DNA from: an uncultured Hungatella sp.
Lineage (GTDB): Bacteria > Bacillota > Clostridia > Lachnospirales > Lachnospiraceae
Direction of reading: 5' to 3'
DNA: 36,370 nucleotides
NCBI GenBank assembly: GCA_910577935.1
Contig: CAJTOT010000031.1
Location: 1-36,370, forward strand
This document shows positions 15,575 through 22,872 of the stretch, piece by piece (positions within the stretch are counted from its first letter, which is position 1; every line of letters begins with the position of its first letter). The position numbers and the translations under genes are program-made. The notes below the pieces were generated by a model. That model saw only the letters and a list, made by a program, of their open reading frames with translations. It was not told the origin of the DNA and ran no database searches.

Positions 15575-17518
15575 CTACTTGAGCGCCTCCGCGATCTTCT
15601 CTGCCGCCAGCTTGCCGGATGTCACCGCCCAGCCGTTGTTGGCTCCGGAGGGTGAATCGTCGCCCATGACGCCGCCTACAACCTCGCCTGCCGCGTACAG
15701 GCCGCTGACAGTCTCTCCGGACGTGTTCTGCACTTCCAGAGAATCATTGATCACCAGACCGCCCATGGTGGTGGCAAAACGGGGCTTCTGCTCTACCAGG
15801 TAGTATGGCCCGTCCCCGATCTCCATAGTCATAAAATCTGCCCCTCTGCCGAATTCCTCGTCAGTGCCTGACTGCACATAGCCGTTGTAAGTCTCGACGG
15901 TGGCCTTTAAAGTCTCCGGGTCCATGCCCGCCGTCCCGGCCACTTCCTCCAGAGTATCCCCGTGGATAAACACAGGCGCGGCGGAGCCGTTCAGCTCCAG
16001 ATATCCGTCAATATCCTCCTGGCTGATGCCTGCCCCTCCCAGCTTGGTCTTCCACACGGAGAAGGTCTCCTCGTCCATGAGAAGATAAAGCATCTGGCCT
16101 TCCTGTGTAAGCTCGGTCTCCAGGATGGTGCGGTTGGAGGCTTTTTCGTTTACCACGCGTTTGCCTTCCTTGTTGACCAGGATGGCGCTCATGGTCCACG
16201 CCGTGATGTTGCCGCCGATGGTGGACTTGGCGATTCCCTCTGAAACCTCGATTCCGTTAGGATAGCGCTTGCCGTACTCCATCAGGCGGGTTGCCGCGTC
16301 AATGCCCTCGGCTGTCGCCATGATCACGCCGTCCCCTGTGGAGGAAACCGGCCCGTAATACAGGGCCTGCTGCATCTCTTCGTTGAGCAGCTCCTTGTTG
16401 TTGCCGTATCCGCCGGTGGCCATCAGGACAGCCTTGGCGCTGATGGTGTAGTCTGTGCTGTCGCTGCTTGCCTTCACCCCGACTACCGCTCCGCTGTCAT
16501 CTGTGAGAAGCTCTGTCGCCCTTGTCTCCAGAAGCACGGTGGCGTCTGTGGCTGCTATAGCCTGTCTCATGGCCTCCGCCGCGCCGGCGCCGCTTCCTGT
16601 ATATGCCAGCTCTCTGTCGTAGGTGTACTCTGCCAGCTGGTGCAGGCCGCTCTCTGTGTCAAAGGTCACCCCCTGCTCCTGAAGCCAGTCGCTGGCAGCG
16701 CCTACGTTCTCGGCGTACAGAGTCAAAAGCTCCGGCACATTTAGGTCTGCGCCGTTTTTCATAAAATCATCAAACATGCTCTGAACCGAGTCATCTGCAA
16801 CACCGGCGTTCTTCTGCAGCTCGGAGCCCATGACCACCTGGTTGCCTCCGCTGATGGAGATGGCTCCGCCCATAAACGGCATCTTCTCTACAATAATAAC
16901 GTCAAGCCCCAGCTCCTCGGCCCGCATGCAGGCTGTCATGCCGGCAGCCCCGCCGCCCAGAATCACCAGGTCAGCCTCCATAGACTCGGCCGTCTTCTCC
17001 GCGCCGTCTTCCACCTCTACGTTTTTCAAGGCTTCCGCGTCGCCTCCCGCCTGAGTCACGCAGTCCGCAACCGCCGCCAGAATCGCCTCGGAAGTGACGG
17101 TGGCTCCGGCCACCGCGTCCACGCCCAGAGACTGAGTCTCCACAATCCGGCCCGGCAGTTTATCCACAGCGTTGGTTCCGATTCCCGGCGTCTCCTGATG
17201 GTCAGTGACCTCCACCTTCTCGATGGCATCTGCAGTAAAAGTCACCTCCACGGTCACATCTCCCTTAAGCCCCGGCGCCGCCGCCGTGTATGTACCCGGC
17301 GTGTAAGCTCCCTTCGAAGCCTGGGTTGTCTCCTCCGCCGCGGTTGTCCCGGCTGCCGCGGTTGTCCCGGCCTCTGCCTCCGTGGTCTGGGTCTCTGCGG
17401 TCTGGGCCGCCGTGGTGGCGTCCGCCGGAGCCGGACCCTTGCAAGCCGTCATGGATATTGCCACCGCGGCTGTCAGCACGGCGGCGGTTGTTCTGGCCTG
17501 TAACTTCTTGTGTCTCAT
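15575..17518 (-). CDS. flavin-dependent reductase lipoprotein (FMN-binding plus FAD fumarate-reductase-like domain)
   Basis: A 647-residue exported protein. The signal peptide ends in a lipobox with C26 (ISMTAC), followed by an Ala/Thr-rich spacer to about residue 68. An FMN-binding domain (about 72-155) contains VAGATVTS, whose Thr140 matches the ApbE-type covalent flavinylation motif. An FAD-binding fumarate-reductase/succinate-dehydrogenase flavoprotein domain follows (ADLVILGGGAAGMTACMRAE; later MGGLVIND, then GLYAAGEVVGGVMG and GANNGWAVTSG). Such proteins reduce an external acceptor such as fumarate or another enoate with electrons delivered through membrane flavins. The acceptor here is unknown. 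GGGAGG precedes the ATG at 17518. A strong promoter and TGCGCA dyad lie upstream. Confidence 0.92.
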   Translation of the reverse strand: MRHKKLQARTTAAVLTAAVAISMTACKGPAPADATTAAQTAETQTTEAEAGTTAAAGTTAAEETTQASKGAYTPGTYTAAAPGLKGDVTVEVTFTADAIEKVEVTDHQETPGIGTNAVDKLPGRIVETQSLGVDAVAGATVTSEAILAAVADCVTQAGGDAEALKNVEVEDGAEKTAESMEADLVILGGGAAGMTACMRAEELGLDVIIVEKMPFMGGAISISGGNQVVMGSELQKNAGVADDSVQSMFDDFMKNGADLNVPELLTLYAENVGAASDWLQEQGVTFDTESGLHQLAEYTYDRELAYTGSGAGAAEAMRQAIAATDATVLLETRATELLTDDSGAVVGVKASSDSTDYTISAKAVLMATGGYGNNKELLNEEMQQALYYGPVSSTGDGVIMATAEGIDAATRLMEYGKRYPNGIEVSEGIAKSTIGGNITAWTMSAILVNKEGKRVVNEKASNRTILETELTQEGQMLYLLMDEETFSVWKTKLGGAGISQEDIDGYLELNGSAAPVFIHGDTLEEVAGTAGMDPETLKATVETYNGYVQSGTDEEFGRGADFMTMEIGDGPYYLVEQKPRFATTMGGLVINDSLEVQNTSGETVSGLYAAGEVVGGVMGDDSPSGANNGWAVTSGKLAAEKIAEALK

Positions 17519-17548
17519 GTCTGTTTCCTCCCGGTTAAAAAATTTACC

Positions 17549-17569
17549 TGCGCACGTATTTTTTGCGCA
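17549..17569. promoter_or_regulatory. TGCGCA-N9-TGCGCA dyad
   Basis: Two copies of the self-complementary hexamer TGCGCA (17549-17554, 17564-17569) lie directly downstream of the -10 of the flavin lipoprotein promoter, over the expected transcription start. This is a good position for a repressor operator. The binding protein is not identifiable. Confidence 0.5.
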
Positions 17570-17574
17570 ACACT

Positions 17575-17603
17575 ATTGTAGTATAGACCGCTGCGGCTGT
17601 CAA
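17575..17603 (-). promoter_or_regulatory. promoter of the flavin lipoprotein gene
   Basis: A perfect TTGACA (17598-17603) and TACAAT (17575-17580) with 17-bp spacing on the minus strand. The -10 is about 57 bp upstream of the start codon. Confidence 0.8.
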
Positions 17604-17634
17604 TCGTTCCTGCTGCCATCCCATAATCATGACC

Positions 17635-17663
17635 TTGCCATTCACAGCGCAAAATGGTAGAAT
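17635..17663 (+). promoter_or_regulatory. promoter of the chromate transporter pair
   Basis: TTGCCA (17635-17640) and TAGAAT (17658-17663), 17 bp apart, oriented toward the ATG at 17711. It sits back-to-back with the flavin lipoprotein promoter. Confidence 0.7.
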
Positions 17664-17710
17664 ACAACACAAGACACATATAGACTTGAATTAACGGAGA
17701 ACAATTATCA

Positions 17711-18283
17711 ATGAAGCAGATAACCGATTTATTTTTAACATTCTGCAAAATAGGCGCATTTACTTTTGGCGGCGGGTATGCCATGATCTCTTTACTCGAC
17801 CATGAATGCGTTGAAGAGAAGCAGTGGCTGACATCTGATGAACTCATGAATGTCACCGTAATCGCGGAATCCACCCCGGGCCCTATCGCGATAAACTGTG
17901 CAACATATACCGGGTACAAAGTCGCCGGCATAAAGGGGGCTGTCTCGGCAACCGTTGGAATTATACTTCCATCTTTCCTCTTGCTTTTTATTATCTCAAA
18001 ATTTTTTGATAATGTGCTGATGGTTCCTGTGGTTTCAAGGGCTTTCCGGGGCATACGGATAGCTGTTTCCCTTTTGATTGTACAGGCAGCGATAAAGATG
18101 AGCAAAAAATTGAGCAAAAAGATTCAAATACCCATAATGATTTTCTTTTTTTCTGTTGTCCTTGCTTTGAACATTGCCAATATCCACATCTCCACTATAT
18201 ATTTCGTCTTATGCAGCGGAGCTGCCGGCTTTATCTTTTGGGGAGGTTCAAAAGACAAAAAAGTTTGGAGGGACAAATCATGA
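17711..18283 (+). CDS. chromate transporter, half-size subunit 1
   Basis: A 190-residue membrane protein with one CHR domain. Hallmarks are FLTFCKIGAFTFGGGYAM near the N-terminus and the conserved ESTPGPIAINCATYTGYK. About five or six hydrophobic segments follow. Half-size CHR proteins work as pairs encoded by adjacent genes, as here. They are usually linked to chromate or other oxyanion transport, though the true substrate in gut anaerobes is unclear. Start ATG 17711, with GGAG about 11 nt upstream. Base composition is visibly more AT-rich than the flanks. Confidence 0.92.
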   Translation: MKQITDLFLTFCKIGAFTFGGGYAMISLLDHECVEEKQWLTSDELMNVTVIAESTPGPIAINCATYTGYKVAGIKGAVSATVGIILPSFLLLFIISKFFDNVLMVPVVSRAFRGIRIAVSLLIVQAAIKMSKKLSKKIQIPIMIFFFSVVLALNIANIHISTIYFVLCSGAAGFIFWGGSKDKKVWRDKS

Positions 18284-18834
18284 TTTATATAAAATTACTG
18301 CTCTCTTTTTTGAAAATAGGGCTGTTCTCTTTTGGCGGCGCCTACGGGGCTATTCCCCTTATCCAGGATGTGGTCCTTGAAAACAACTGGGCAGACACAG
18401 AAATGTTTGCCAATCTGGTTGCCCTCAGCGAAGCCACCCCCGGTCCTATTATGGTAAATATGGCTGCCTATATAGGAAGTCAGCAGGCCGGCCTGCGGGG
18501 AGCTCTTTTAGCAGTTATCGGCGTTGTTTTCCCATCCTTTGCGATTATATTGATCGTTACGGTTCTATTTCTGAATATCCTGAAAAAACCTTATATACAG
18601 GCCGTCTTAAAAGGAATTAAACCGTGCTTAACAGGGGTCATCCTCGCCACAGGTACATATATGGCGATCTCGATTTGTATAGAAAAAAATCCCTTTTCCA
18701 TTGATTTCAAAGCGTGCATCATTTACCTTCTTTTAGCGGCAGTTATTTTTCTGCATCGAAAATTCAGGGGAAAAGAGGTTTCCCCTATCCTGTTAATCGT
18801 ATTTTCTGCGATTTGCGGATGCCTTCTTTATTGA
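18280..18834 (+). CDS. chromate transporter, half-size subunit 2
   Basis: A 184-residue second CHR-domain protein. It shows LLLSFLKIGLFSFGGAYGAI and SEATPGPIMVNMAAYIG, parallel to subunit 1 but clearly diverged. Start ATG 18280 overlaps the upstream stop by ATGA, with GGAGGG 7-8 nt before it. An in-frame upstream start (18211) lies inside the first gene and is rejected. The two chains together equal one full-length ChrA. The gene ends 30-40 bp before a recombinase remnant, so the pair may be stranded cargo of a lost mobile element. Confidence 0.92.
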   Translation: MIYIKLLLSFLKIGLFSFGGAYGAIPLIQDVVLENNWADTEMFANLVALSEATPGPIMVNMAAYIGSQQAGLRGALLAVIGVVFPSFAIILIVTVLFLNILKKPYIQAVLKGIKPCLTGVILATGTYMAISICIEKNPFSIDFKACIIYLLLAAVIFLHRKFRGKEVSPILLIVFSAICGCLLY

Positions 18835-18862
18835 ATTTGAAAAATTATTTGCCTCAGCCGTT

Positions 18863-19063
18863 TGGGCCGTATCTTCGATTGAAGCCGCCATTCTTGCCGT
18901 TGTCCAGCGGGTGAGCTGGTATGTGCGGCACAATGAAAAGGAGTTTACAGAGCGCGTCCGGGAAGCGTCCGACCAGAACCAAGAGAAAACCGTCAAGGAA
19001 TGTAAGCAGAAAATCAACAAGGCACAAAAGCGGCACAAAGAGCTGGACGGGCTTGTGAAAAAG
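18863..19063 (+). pseudogene. remnant of a large serine recombinase (mobile-element type)
   Basis: An open stretch without a proper start reads IEAAILAVVQRVSWYVRHNE, then KEFTERVREAS, NQEKTVKECKQKI and KAQKRHKELDGLVKK. This matches what I recall of the C-terminal coiled-coil region of TndX/Tn5397-like large serine recombinases of clostridial conjugative transposons. Homology stops abruptly at about 19063 and unrelated sequence follows. The catalytic resolvase domain is absent. It is evidence of a former integrative element beside the AT-rich chromate genes. Confidence 0.68.
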
Positions 19064-19250
19064 CGACATATAAAGAACATCTTTTTCATAAACAGATCCT
19101 CCGATTTCTTCACGACTCTCATGTCTGACTGAGTGATAAATATATTACAGCACATAACTCCGCAAAACACAACAAGATTCAACCTGAGAATCTTTTTATT
19201 TTTCATCGCGTGGTTCTGTTCACGTACATTCACAGCGGCCATCATCTCAT
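19064..19250. other. non-coding gap with a copy of the CTGTTCAC...TTCACAGC motif
   Basis: No gene is visible between the recombinase remnant and the adhesin terminator. A 21-nt motif at 19216-19236 matches, at 18 of 21 positions and inverted, the segment at 12984-13004 in the peptidase-purB gap. Confidence 0.5.
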
Positions 19251-19253
19251 TGT

Positions 19254-19305
19254 AAAAGGGGCAGGCCCTCAGCCATGTCTTCCGGCTGGATGCCCGCCCC
19301 TTTCC
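19254..19305 (-). terminator. terminator of the adhesin gene
   Basis: On the minus strand AAAGGGGCGGGC pairs with GCCTGCCCCTTTT (one G-U pair), with an inner CAGCC/GGCTG hairpin, ending in a short T-run. It lies 56 bp after the adhesin stop. Confidence 0.75.
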
Positions 19306-19360
19306 GCCAGCTGTTCAATATCTGTTCAGCATAACGTAAAGTGCTCTGTTCTTATTCTTT

Positions 19361-21340
19361 TTACTCTTCTTCTTTCTTCCTGAAAAGCACTCCGCAGGCG
19401 CCCAGAAGGCTTCCTGACAGAAGGAACATCAGCTTCGCCAGACTCATGGCCTCTCCGGTTTTCGGCAGGCCCGCCAGCGGTATGTCTTCGTCGTCTATCC
19501 ATGTCAGAGGCTCCCCTGCAGGTATGTCTGGCAGAGCCGACAGCGGAACCGGATCTGTCTCAATCTCCGTTGTCTCCGGGGTTACTCCCGGCCCGTGCCC
19601 GCTGTCGCTTCCGCCGCCTCCTCGATGGCCTCCGCCTCCGCCGCTGCTTCCCCCGCCTGGATTGTCAGGCTCGGGAACTACCGGTGTTGGATCCGGATCT
19701 GGAGTTGGGGTTGGGTCTGGAGTTGGAACGGGATCCGGGGTCGGGGTCGGATCAGGTGTCGGATCGGGATCCGGGGTCGGGGTCGGATCAGGTATCGGAT
19801 CGGGATCCGAGGTCTCCGGAAGTCTGCTCCAAACTGCATAAAATCTGAACTCGTAGGAGTAGTCGCTCACCTCTCTCACGGCGCCCATGTCGTCTCCTGC
19901 CAGCCATGGAACTGCCGTCCCGGCCTCGGCTATGTCGTCCTCATTTCCGTTTCTCACAGGACTCCAGCCCTCAAACACATAACCTTCCCGCACTGGCTCA
20001 CCATCGGTAACCTCAAACAGTTCTGAATTCTCTGCCAGTTCCATCAAACCTTTCCTGCTGGCATCGCTGTCACTGGCGATAGTGACATTTTTTGTCTCTG
20101 TCCGCAGGAATTCTCTGCTGTCTTCAGCATTATTATTCTGGTAATATATAACCCGGTAGCTGATCTCCTTCTCTTTGACCTCCGGCTCGGGATCTTCTGC
20201 AGGAGGAGTTGGCTTCGGGTCCTCAGGGATGACCGGAGGTGGTGTCGGATCGGGATCCGGCGTTGGTGTTGGATCCGGATCTGGTGTCGGGTCGGGATCC
20301 GGCGTTGGCGTCGGGTCGGGATCCGGCGTTGGCGTCGGGTCGGGATCCGGCGTTGGTGTCGGGTCGGGATCCGGCGTTGGCGTTGGATCCGGATCTGGTG
20401 TCGGGTCGGGATCGGTATTTCCTGTATCTTTGGTAAAATACAGTTTCAACACGGTTCTGTCTTCAGATAGATCCGCCTTTAGAATATTTCTCTCATCGGA
20501 GGCAGCAAAGGTGTATCCGTCAACTTTCTTGTCCGTCTCAGTAACCATTACAGTTTCCCCTGCTTTTCCTGTACGGGTTTCAGGGGTTTTTATGCTGTTT
20601 TCATCTGTATCGTACCATTCTACCCTATAAGTGATTTTTTCTTCTTCTGATGTTTTTGTCCGGTCATACCTCAGAGTGATGACGTTTCCGCTCTCGCTCA
20701 GTTTCAGCTCCTCGGGATTGGCAGATGTGTAGCTGTAGCCATCCTCTTCCCCATAGGTCAGGACTTTCTCAATATCATCCGCATTGACAACATCGCCTAC
20801 ATTCACATCGTTGATGGTGTTCCGGATTTCCCCGTCCTTTTCCCCATTTGTGTAATACTCATGCACGATGGTATAGCTGGTTTTAACCGCCTCTGAAGTC
20901 TCTGTCCGGTCGTAACGCAGTGTGATCTCGTTTCCGCTTTCTTCAAGTGTCAGCTTTTCGGGATCGGCGGACGTGTACCTGTAGTCTCCCTTTTCCCCAT
21001 AGGTCAGGACTTTCTCAATATCATCCGCATTGACAACATCTCCTACGTTCACATCGCTGACCGTATTCCGGGTCTCACCATCCTTTTCTCCATTCGTGTA
21101 ATACTCATGCACAACGGTATAGTCGGTTTTTTTCTGCTCCGATGTCTCATCTTTACATACAACCTCAAATGTGGCCAATATCGTACCTTTTTTTCCTGGA
21201 CCAGTCCATTTCTCTGTGTCGGCATTCCATGTCAAAGTAATCGTCTTACTATCCGTCTCCCCGTCAGCTAAACTATGGTTCTCGCCCACTCCAAAAGAAG
21301 GTTCTGTTCCATACATATCGGCATAAACTTTACCATGCAA
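19361..21340 (-). CDS. LPXTG cell-wall adhesin, downstream part (after in-frame TAG)
   Basis: These 659 codons are in the same frame as the upstream 354-codon ORF and are separated from it only by TAG at 21356-21358. The apparent TTG start at 21340 has no ribosome-binding site, so independent translation is unlikely. Contents in order: the rest of the domain cut by the stop; two nearly identical MucBP-like modules (YTVVHEYYTNGEKDGE...); a diverged third (YRVEWYDTDENS); a Pro-Asp-Thr spacer of 8-residue repeats; an InlB-like repeat (EGYVFEGWSPV...FYAVW); a second PDPTP spacer; and a Gly-rich stretch. It ends with LPKTGE, a hydrophobic helix and RKKEEE, a complete sortase signal. Confidence 0.85.
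   Translation of the reverse strand: MHGKVYADMYGTEPSFGVGENHSLADGETDSKTITLTWNADTEKWTGPGKKGTILATFEVVCKDETSEQKKTDYTVVHEYYTNGEKDGETRNTVSDVNVGDVVNADDIEKVLTYGEKGDYRYTSADPEKLTLEESGNEITLRYDRTETSEAVKTSYTIVHEYYTNGEKDGEIRNTINDVNVGDVVNADDIEKVLTYGEEDGYSYTSANPEELKLSESGNVITLRYDRTKTSEEEKITYRVEWYDTDENSIKTPETRTGKAGETVMVTETDKKVDGYTFAASDERNILKADLSEDRTVLKLYFTKDTGNTDPDPTPDPDPTPTPDPDPTPTPDPDPTPTPDPDPTPTPDPDPTPDPDPTPTPDPDPTPPPVIPEDPKPTPPAEDPEPEVKEKEISYRVIYYQNNNAEDSREFLRTETKNVTIASDSDASRKGLMELAENSELFEVTDGEPVREGYVFEGWSPVRNGNEDDIAEAGTAVPWLAGDDMGAVREVSDYSYEFRFYAVWSRLPETSDPDPIPDPTPTPDPDPTPDPTPTPDPVPTPDPTPTPDPDPTPVVPEPDNPGGGSSGGGGGHRGGGGSDSGHGPGVTPETTEIETDPVPLSALPDIPAGEPLTWIDDEDIPLAGLPKTGEAMSLAKLMFLLSGSLLGACGVLFRKKEEE
19690..19815 (-). 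repeat. PDPTP spacer repeats near the adhesin C-terminus
   Basis: Imperfect repeats rich in GGATCCGG/GTCGGGGTCGGATCAGG encode Pro-Asp-Pro-Thr-Pro spacer, with near-identical blocks at about 19735-19770 and 19770-19810. They are coding repeats inside the adhesin, likely to vary in copy number. Confidence 0.8.
20236..20420 (-). repeat. 24-bp coding repeats (PDPTPTPD spacer)
   Basis: About seven tandem copies of a 24-bp unit (GGGATCCGGCGTTGGCGTCGGGTC and variants) encode an eight-residue Pro/Asp/Thr spacer. The regular unit length without unique spacers excludes a CRISPR array. Copy-number change would keep the frame and alter stalk length. Confidence 0.88.
20720..21125 (-). repeat. duplicated MucBP-like modules
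   Basis: Two adjacent units, about 240 bp apart (around 20720-20880 and 20960-21120), are almost identical at DNA level, for example AGGTCAGGACTTTCTCAATA at 20755 and 20999. The high identity points to recent duplication or gene conversion. Confidence 0.85.
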
Positions 21341-21355
21341 TTCAACATCACATAA

Positions 21356-21358
21356 CTA
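21356..21358 (-). other. in-frame TAG interrupting the adhesin
   Basis: The minus-strand context is AGT GGT TCA TAG TTA TGT GAT. Both flanking parts belong to one domain and one frame. A Tyr codon (TAT or TAC) at this place would be one base away and would give SGSYLCDVEL, a natural beta-strand pattern. Confidence 0.85.
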
Positions 21359-22420
21359 TGAACCACTTTCCGAATCCTTGTATGCTGGACCAACTGCATC
21401 CTCATATTGACCATCAAATGTATTACCCCAAGTTGAATAAATTTTCACCTCATGCGGAAGTCCCTCACCCGTTGATACACATTTAACTTCGACAAACTTA
21501 CCAAGGATTCCGTGTAAATCAGTACGTTCAGGCGCCTTTGGGGGAGTCGTAGTATCTTTTTTCTCCCATACTGCATAAAGAGTCTTCGAAACCGGGTTAG
21601 CAGCACTGCCCAAGCCCTCACTCCATTCCAGAGTGATGGAATCACCAGCCTTATATTTCACTGTTGTAGATTCTTCACTCTCGGCCCAGCCCTGAAACGT
21701 GTAACCCTCTTTAGTTGGAGTTACATTTGTCACATCTAACGTTTCCTTAGTTTTAGAAACAGTTCTTTTAGTCGATGGGACAGAAGAGCCACCCTGAGTG
21801 TCATAATTTAAAACATAATCTGCATTGACAGTGACCCCGAACACATCATTGTAACGATACCACGTTACATCTTTATAAACCATAGTCGGATTTCCGCACC
21901 TGGGACAGGATATATACCCAGAAGTCATGTTGGGATTGGTAAAAACAATACCAAAGTTCGCATAATAACAGACCCGGACATCACTGCTCTCTCCAGGTTT
22001 CAAAGCCTCAAAAACCGTATCAAAAACCCGACTGCCGTCATTCTTTCCGGCTGCGTAGGTCGGATTGCCGACAAGATTTTTTCCGCTGTTGTCAATCAGG
22101 CTGATATCACAGTAATCGCTGGGATTATATACCGCAATTGTATGCCTGCACGAACTGCCTATTAAAGTATTTGTAGGCGCCCCTAAGAGAAAGCTGCCCT
22201 TTTGGCCTACTTTCATAGTCAGACTCTGACCAGATTGTCTTACCTTACCATCAGCGGTTTGGCCTGAAGGTTTTTTATCTGGATTGATAGTGACATTTGC
22301 AACAGGTGTATAACCGGATGCCGCCTCCGCCGTCATCCCCGACAGCCCGCCCAGACTCAGCGCCGCCGCCAGGAACATGGCAAACCCACGTTTGCACAAT
22401 CGCTTCATTTTTCGTTTCAT
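21356..22420 (-). CDS. surface adhesin, N-terminal part (ends at in-frame TAG)
   Basis: A 354-residue product that starts with a Gram-positive signal peptide: basic MKRKMKRLCKRG, a hydrophobic core, and likely cleavage after MTAEA. A unique N-terminal region follows (about 40-215), with an unusual SCPRCGNP two-Cys motif at about residue 172. Then comes an InlB/Listeria-Bacteroides repeat (VLNYDTQGGSSVPSTKR...TFQGWAESEES...KTLYAVWEKK) and the first half of a beta domain. Termination at the TAG would release it without an LPXTG anchor. AAGGA lies about 9 nt before the ATG at 22420. Upstream are three tandem c-di-GMP-I aptamers, so expression is probably tied to the sessile/motile switch. Confidence 0.88.
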   Translation of the reverse strand: MKRKMKRLCKRGFAMFLAAALSLGGLSGMTAEAASGYTPVANVTINPDKKPSGQTADGKVRQSGQSLTMKVGQKGSFLLGAPTNTLIGSSCRHTIAVYNPSDYCDISLIDNSGKNLVGNPTYAAGKNDGSRVFDTVFEALKPGESSDVRVCYYANFGIVFTNPNMTSGYISCPRCGNPTMVYKDVTWYRYNDVFGVTVNADYVLNYDTQGGSSVPSTKRTVSKTKETLDVTNVTPTKEGYTFQGWAESEESTTVKYKAGDSITLEWSEGLGSAANPVSKTLYAVWEKKDTTTPPKAPERTDLHGILGKFVEVKCVSTGEGLPHEVKIYSTWGNTFDGQYEDAVGPAYKDSESGS

Positions 22421-22461
22421 CTTCTCATTCCTTTCTTTGCTTAATACTTCTTTTCGGATGC

Positions 22462-22560
22462 AAAGTATCCGGCGGCCGGGCTGGCTTAGTATTGTCTCGT
22501 TTCTCCAACACCTTAGCCCCCTTAGCTTTGCGTCCCGCCATTTCTAACGGTTTGCTAATT
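22462..22560 (-). promoter_or_regulatory. cyclic-di-GMP-I (GEMM-I) riboswitch, copy C
   Basis: The aptamer nearest the adhesin. On the minus strand: AGCAAACC, a stem capped by GAAA (CCGTTA-GAAA-TGGCGG), GGGACGCAAAGC, GGGGGCTAAGG, and the 3' element CTAAGCCAGCCCGGCCGCC. These are the conserved blocks of the GEMM-I aptamer. It ends about 42 nt before the adhesin ATG. A small hairpin CGGAT-N7-ATCCG (22455-22471) overlaps its 3' edge and may be part of the expression platform; no U-tract is present. Confidence 0.9.
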
Positions 22561-22650
22561 ATAATCAGCAGCCGGGCTGTCATAGCCTGCTTCCCTGCGC
22601 GCTTTAGACCCCTCGCTTTGCGTCCCCTCGTTTCCTCAGGTTTGCCTTTT
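22561..22650 (-). promoter_or_regulatory. cyclic-di-GMP-I (GEMM-I) riboswitch, copy B
   Basis: The middle aptamer. It has GGCAAACC, a GAAA-capped stem, GGGACGCAAAGC, GGGGTCTAAAGC and the 3' block CTATGACAGCCCGGCTGC. AT-rich ATTATAA and TTATAAT at its two boundaries can pair as the closing P1 stem. It directly abuts copies A and C. Confidence 0.9.
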
Positions 22651-22766
22651 ATAATCAGCGGCCAGGCTGGCCTAGCGCCTCTTCTCTTCTCAATACCAGC
22701 CTCAAGTCAAAACGCCTTAGCCCCTGTGGCTTTGCGTCCCGCCGTTTCCGGCGGTTTGCCTCTCCT
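22651..22766 (-). promoter_or_regulatory. cyclic-di-GMP-I (GEMM-I) riboswitch, copy A
   Basis: The first aptamer met by RNA polymerase. It has GGCAAACC, a perfect GCCG-GAAA-CGGC hairpin, GGGACGCAAAGCC, GGGGCTAAGG, an extended variable arm, and CTAGGCCAGCCTGGCCGCTG. It is longer than B and C because of the variable arm. The stop codon of a 51-codon ORF is its conserved CTAA. Confidence 0.9.
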
Positions 22767-22872
22767 TCACCGCCTCCCCACGCCCTGCCGCCCGCGGTGT
22801 CCCTGACCGCAGGGCCCCTCTCCACGGCGGACCATAGTCTGGCTGGATCGCCCTGTCCATACTCATATCCAT
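22717..22872 (-). CDS. 51-residue small ORF reading into riboswitch copy A
   Basis: ATG at 22872 follows a strong AGAGGAGG, with a second in-frame ATG six bases later at better spacing. The product begins MDMSMDRAIQPDYGPPWRG and is rich in Gly and Arg, without a recognisable domain. Its TAA is the conserved CUAA of the aptamer, so ribosomes would cross half of copy A. It could be a real leader peptide or chance; the Shine-Dalgarno is its main support. Confidence 0.35.
   Translation of the reverse strand: MDMSMDRAIQPDYGPPWRGALRSGTPRAAGRGEAVKERQTAGNGGTQSHRG

Noticed and set aside
18793..19245. 150-codon minus-strand ORF over the recombinase remnant
   Set aside because: Antisense to the recognisable recombinase fragment, with no start signal or family match.
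20236..20420. Possible CRISPR-like array
   Set aside because: The 24-bp units are contiguous, without unique spacers, and encode an in-frame Pro/Asp/Thr stalk in the adhesin.
21356..21358. Pyrrolysine or other programmed recoding at the TAG
   Set aside because: No pyl genes or recoding element in the window, and Pyl is found mostly in methylamine enzymes. A point mutation from Tyr is simpler.
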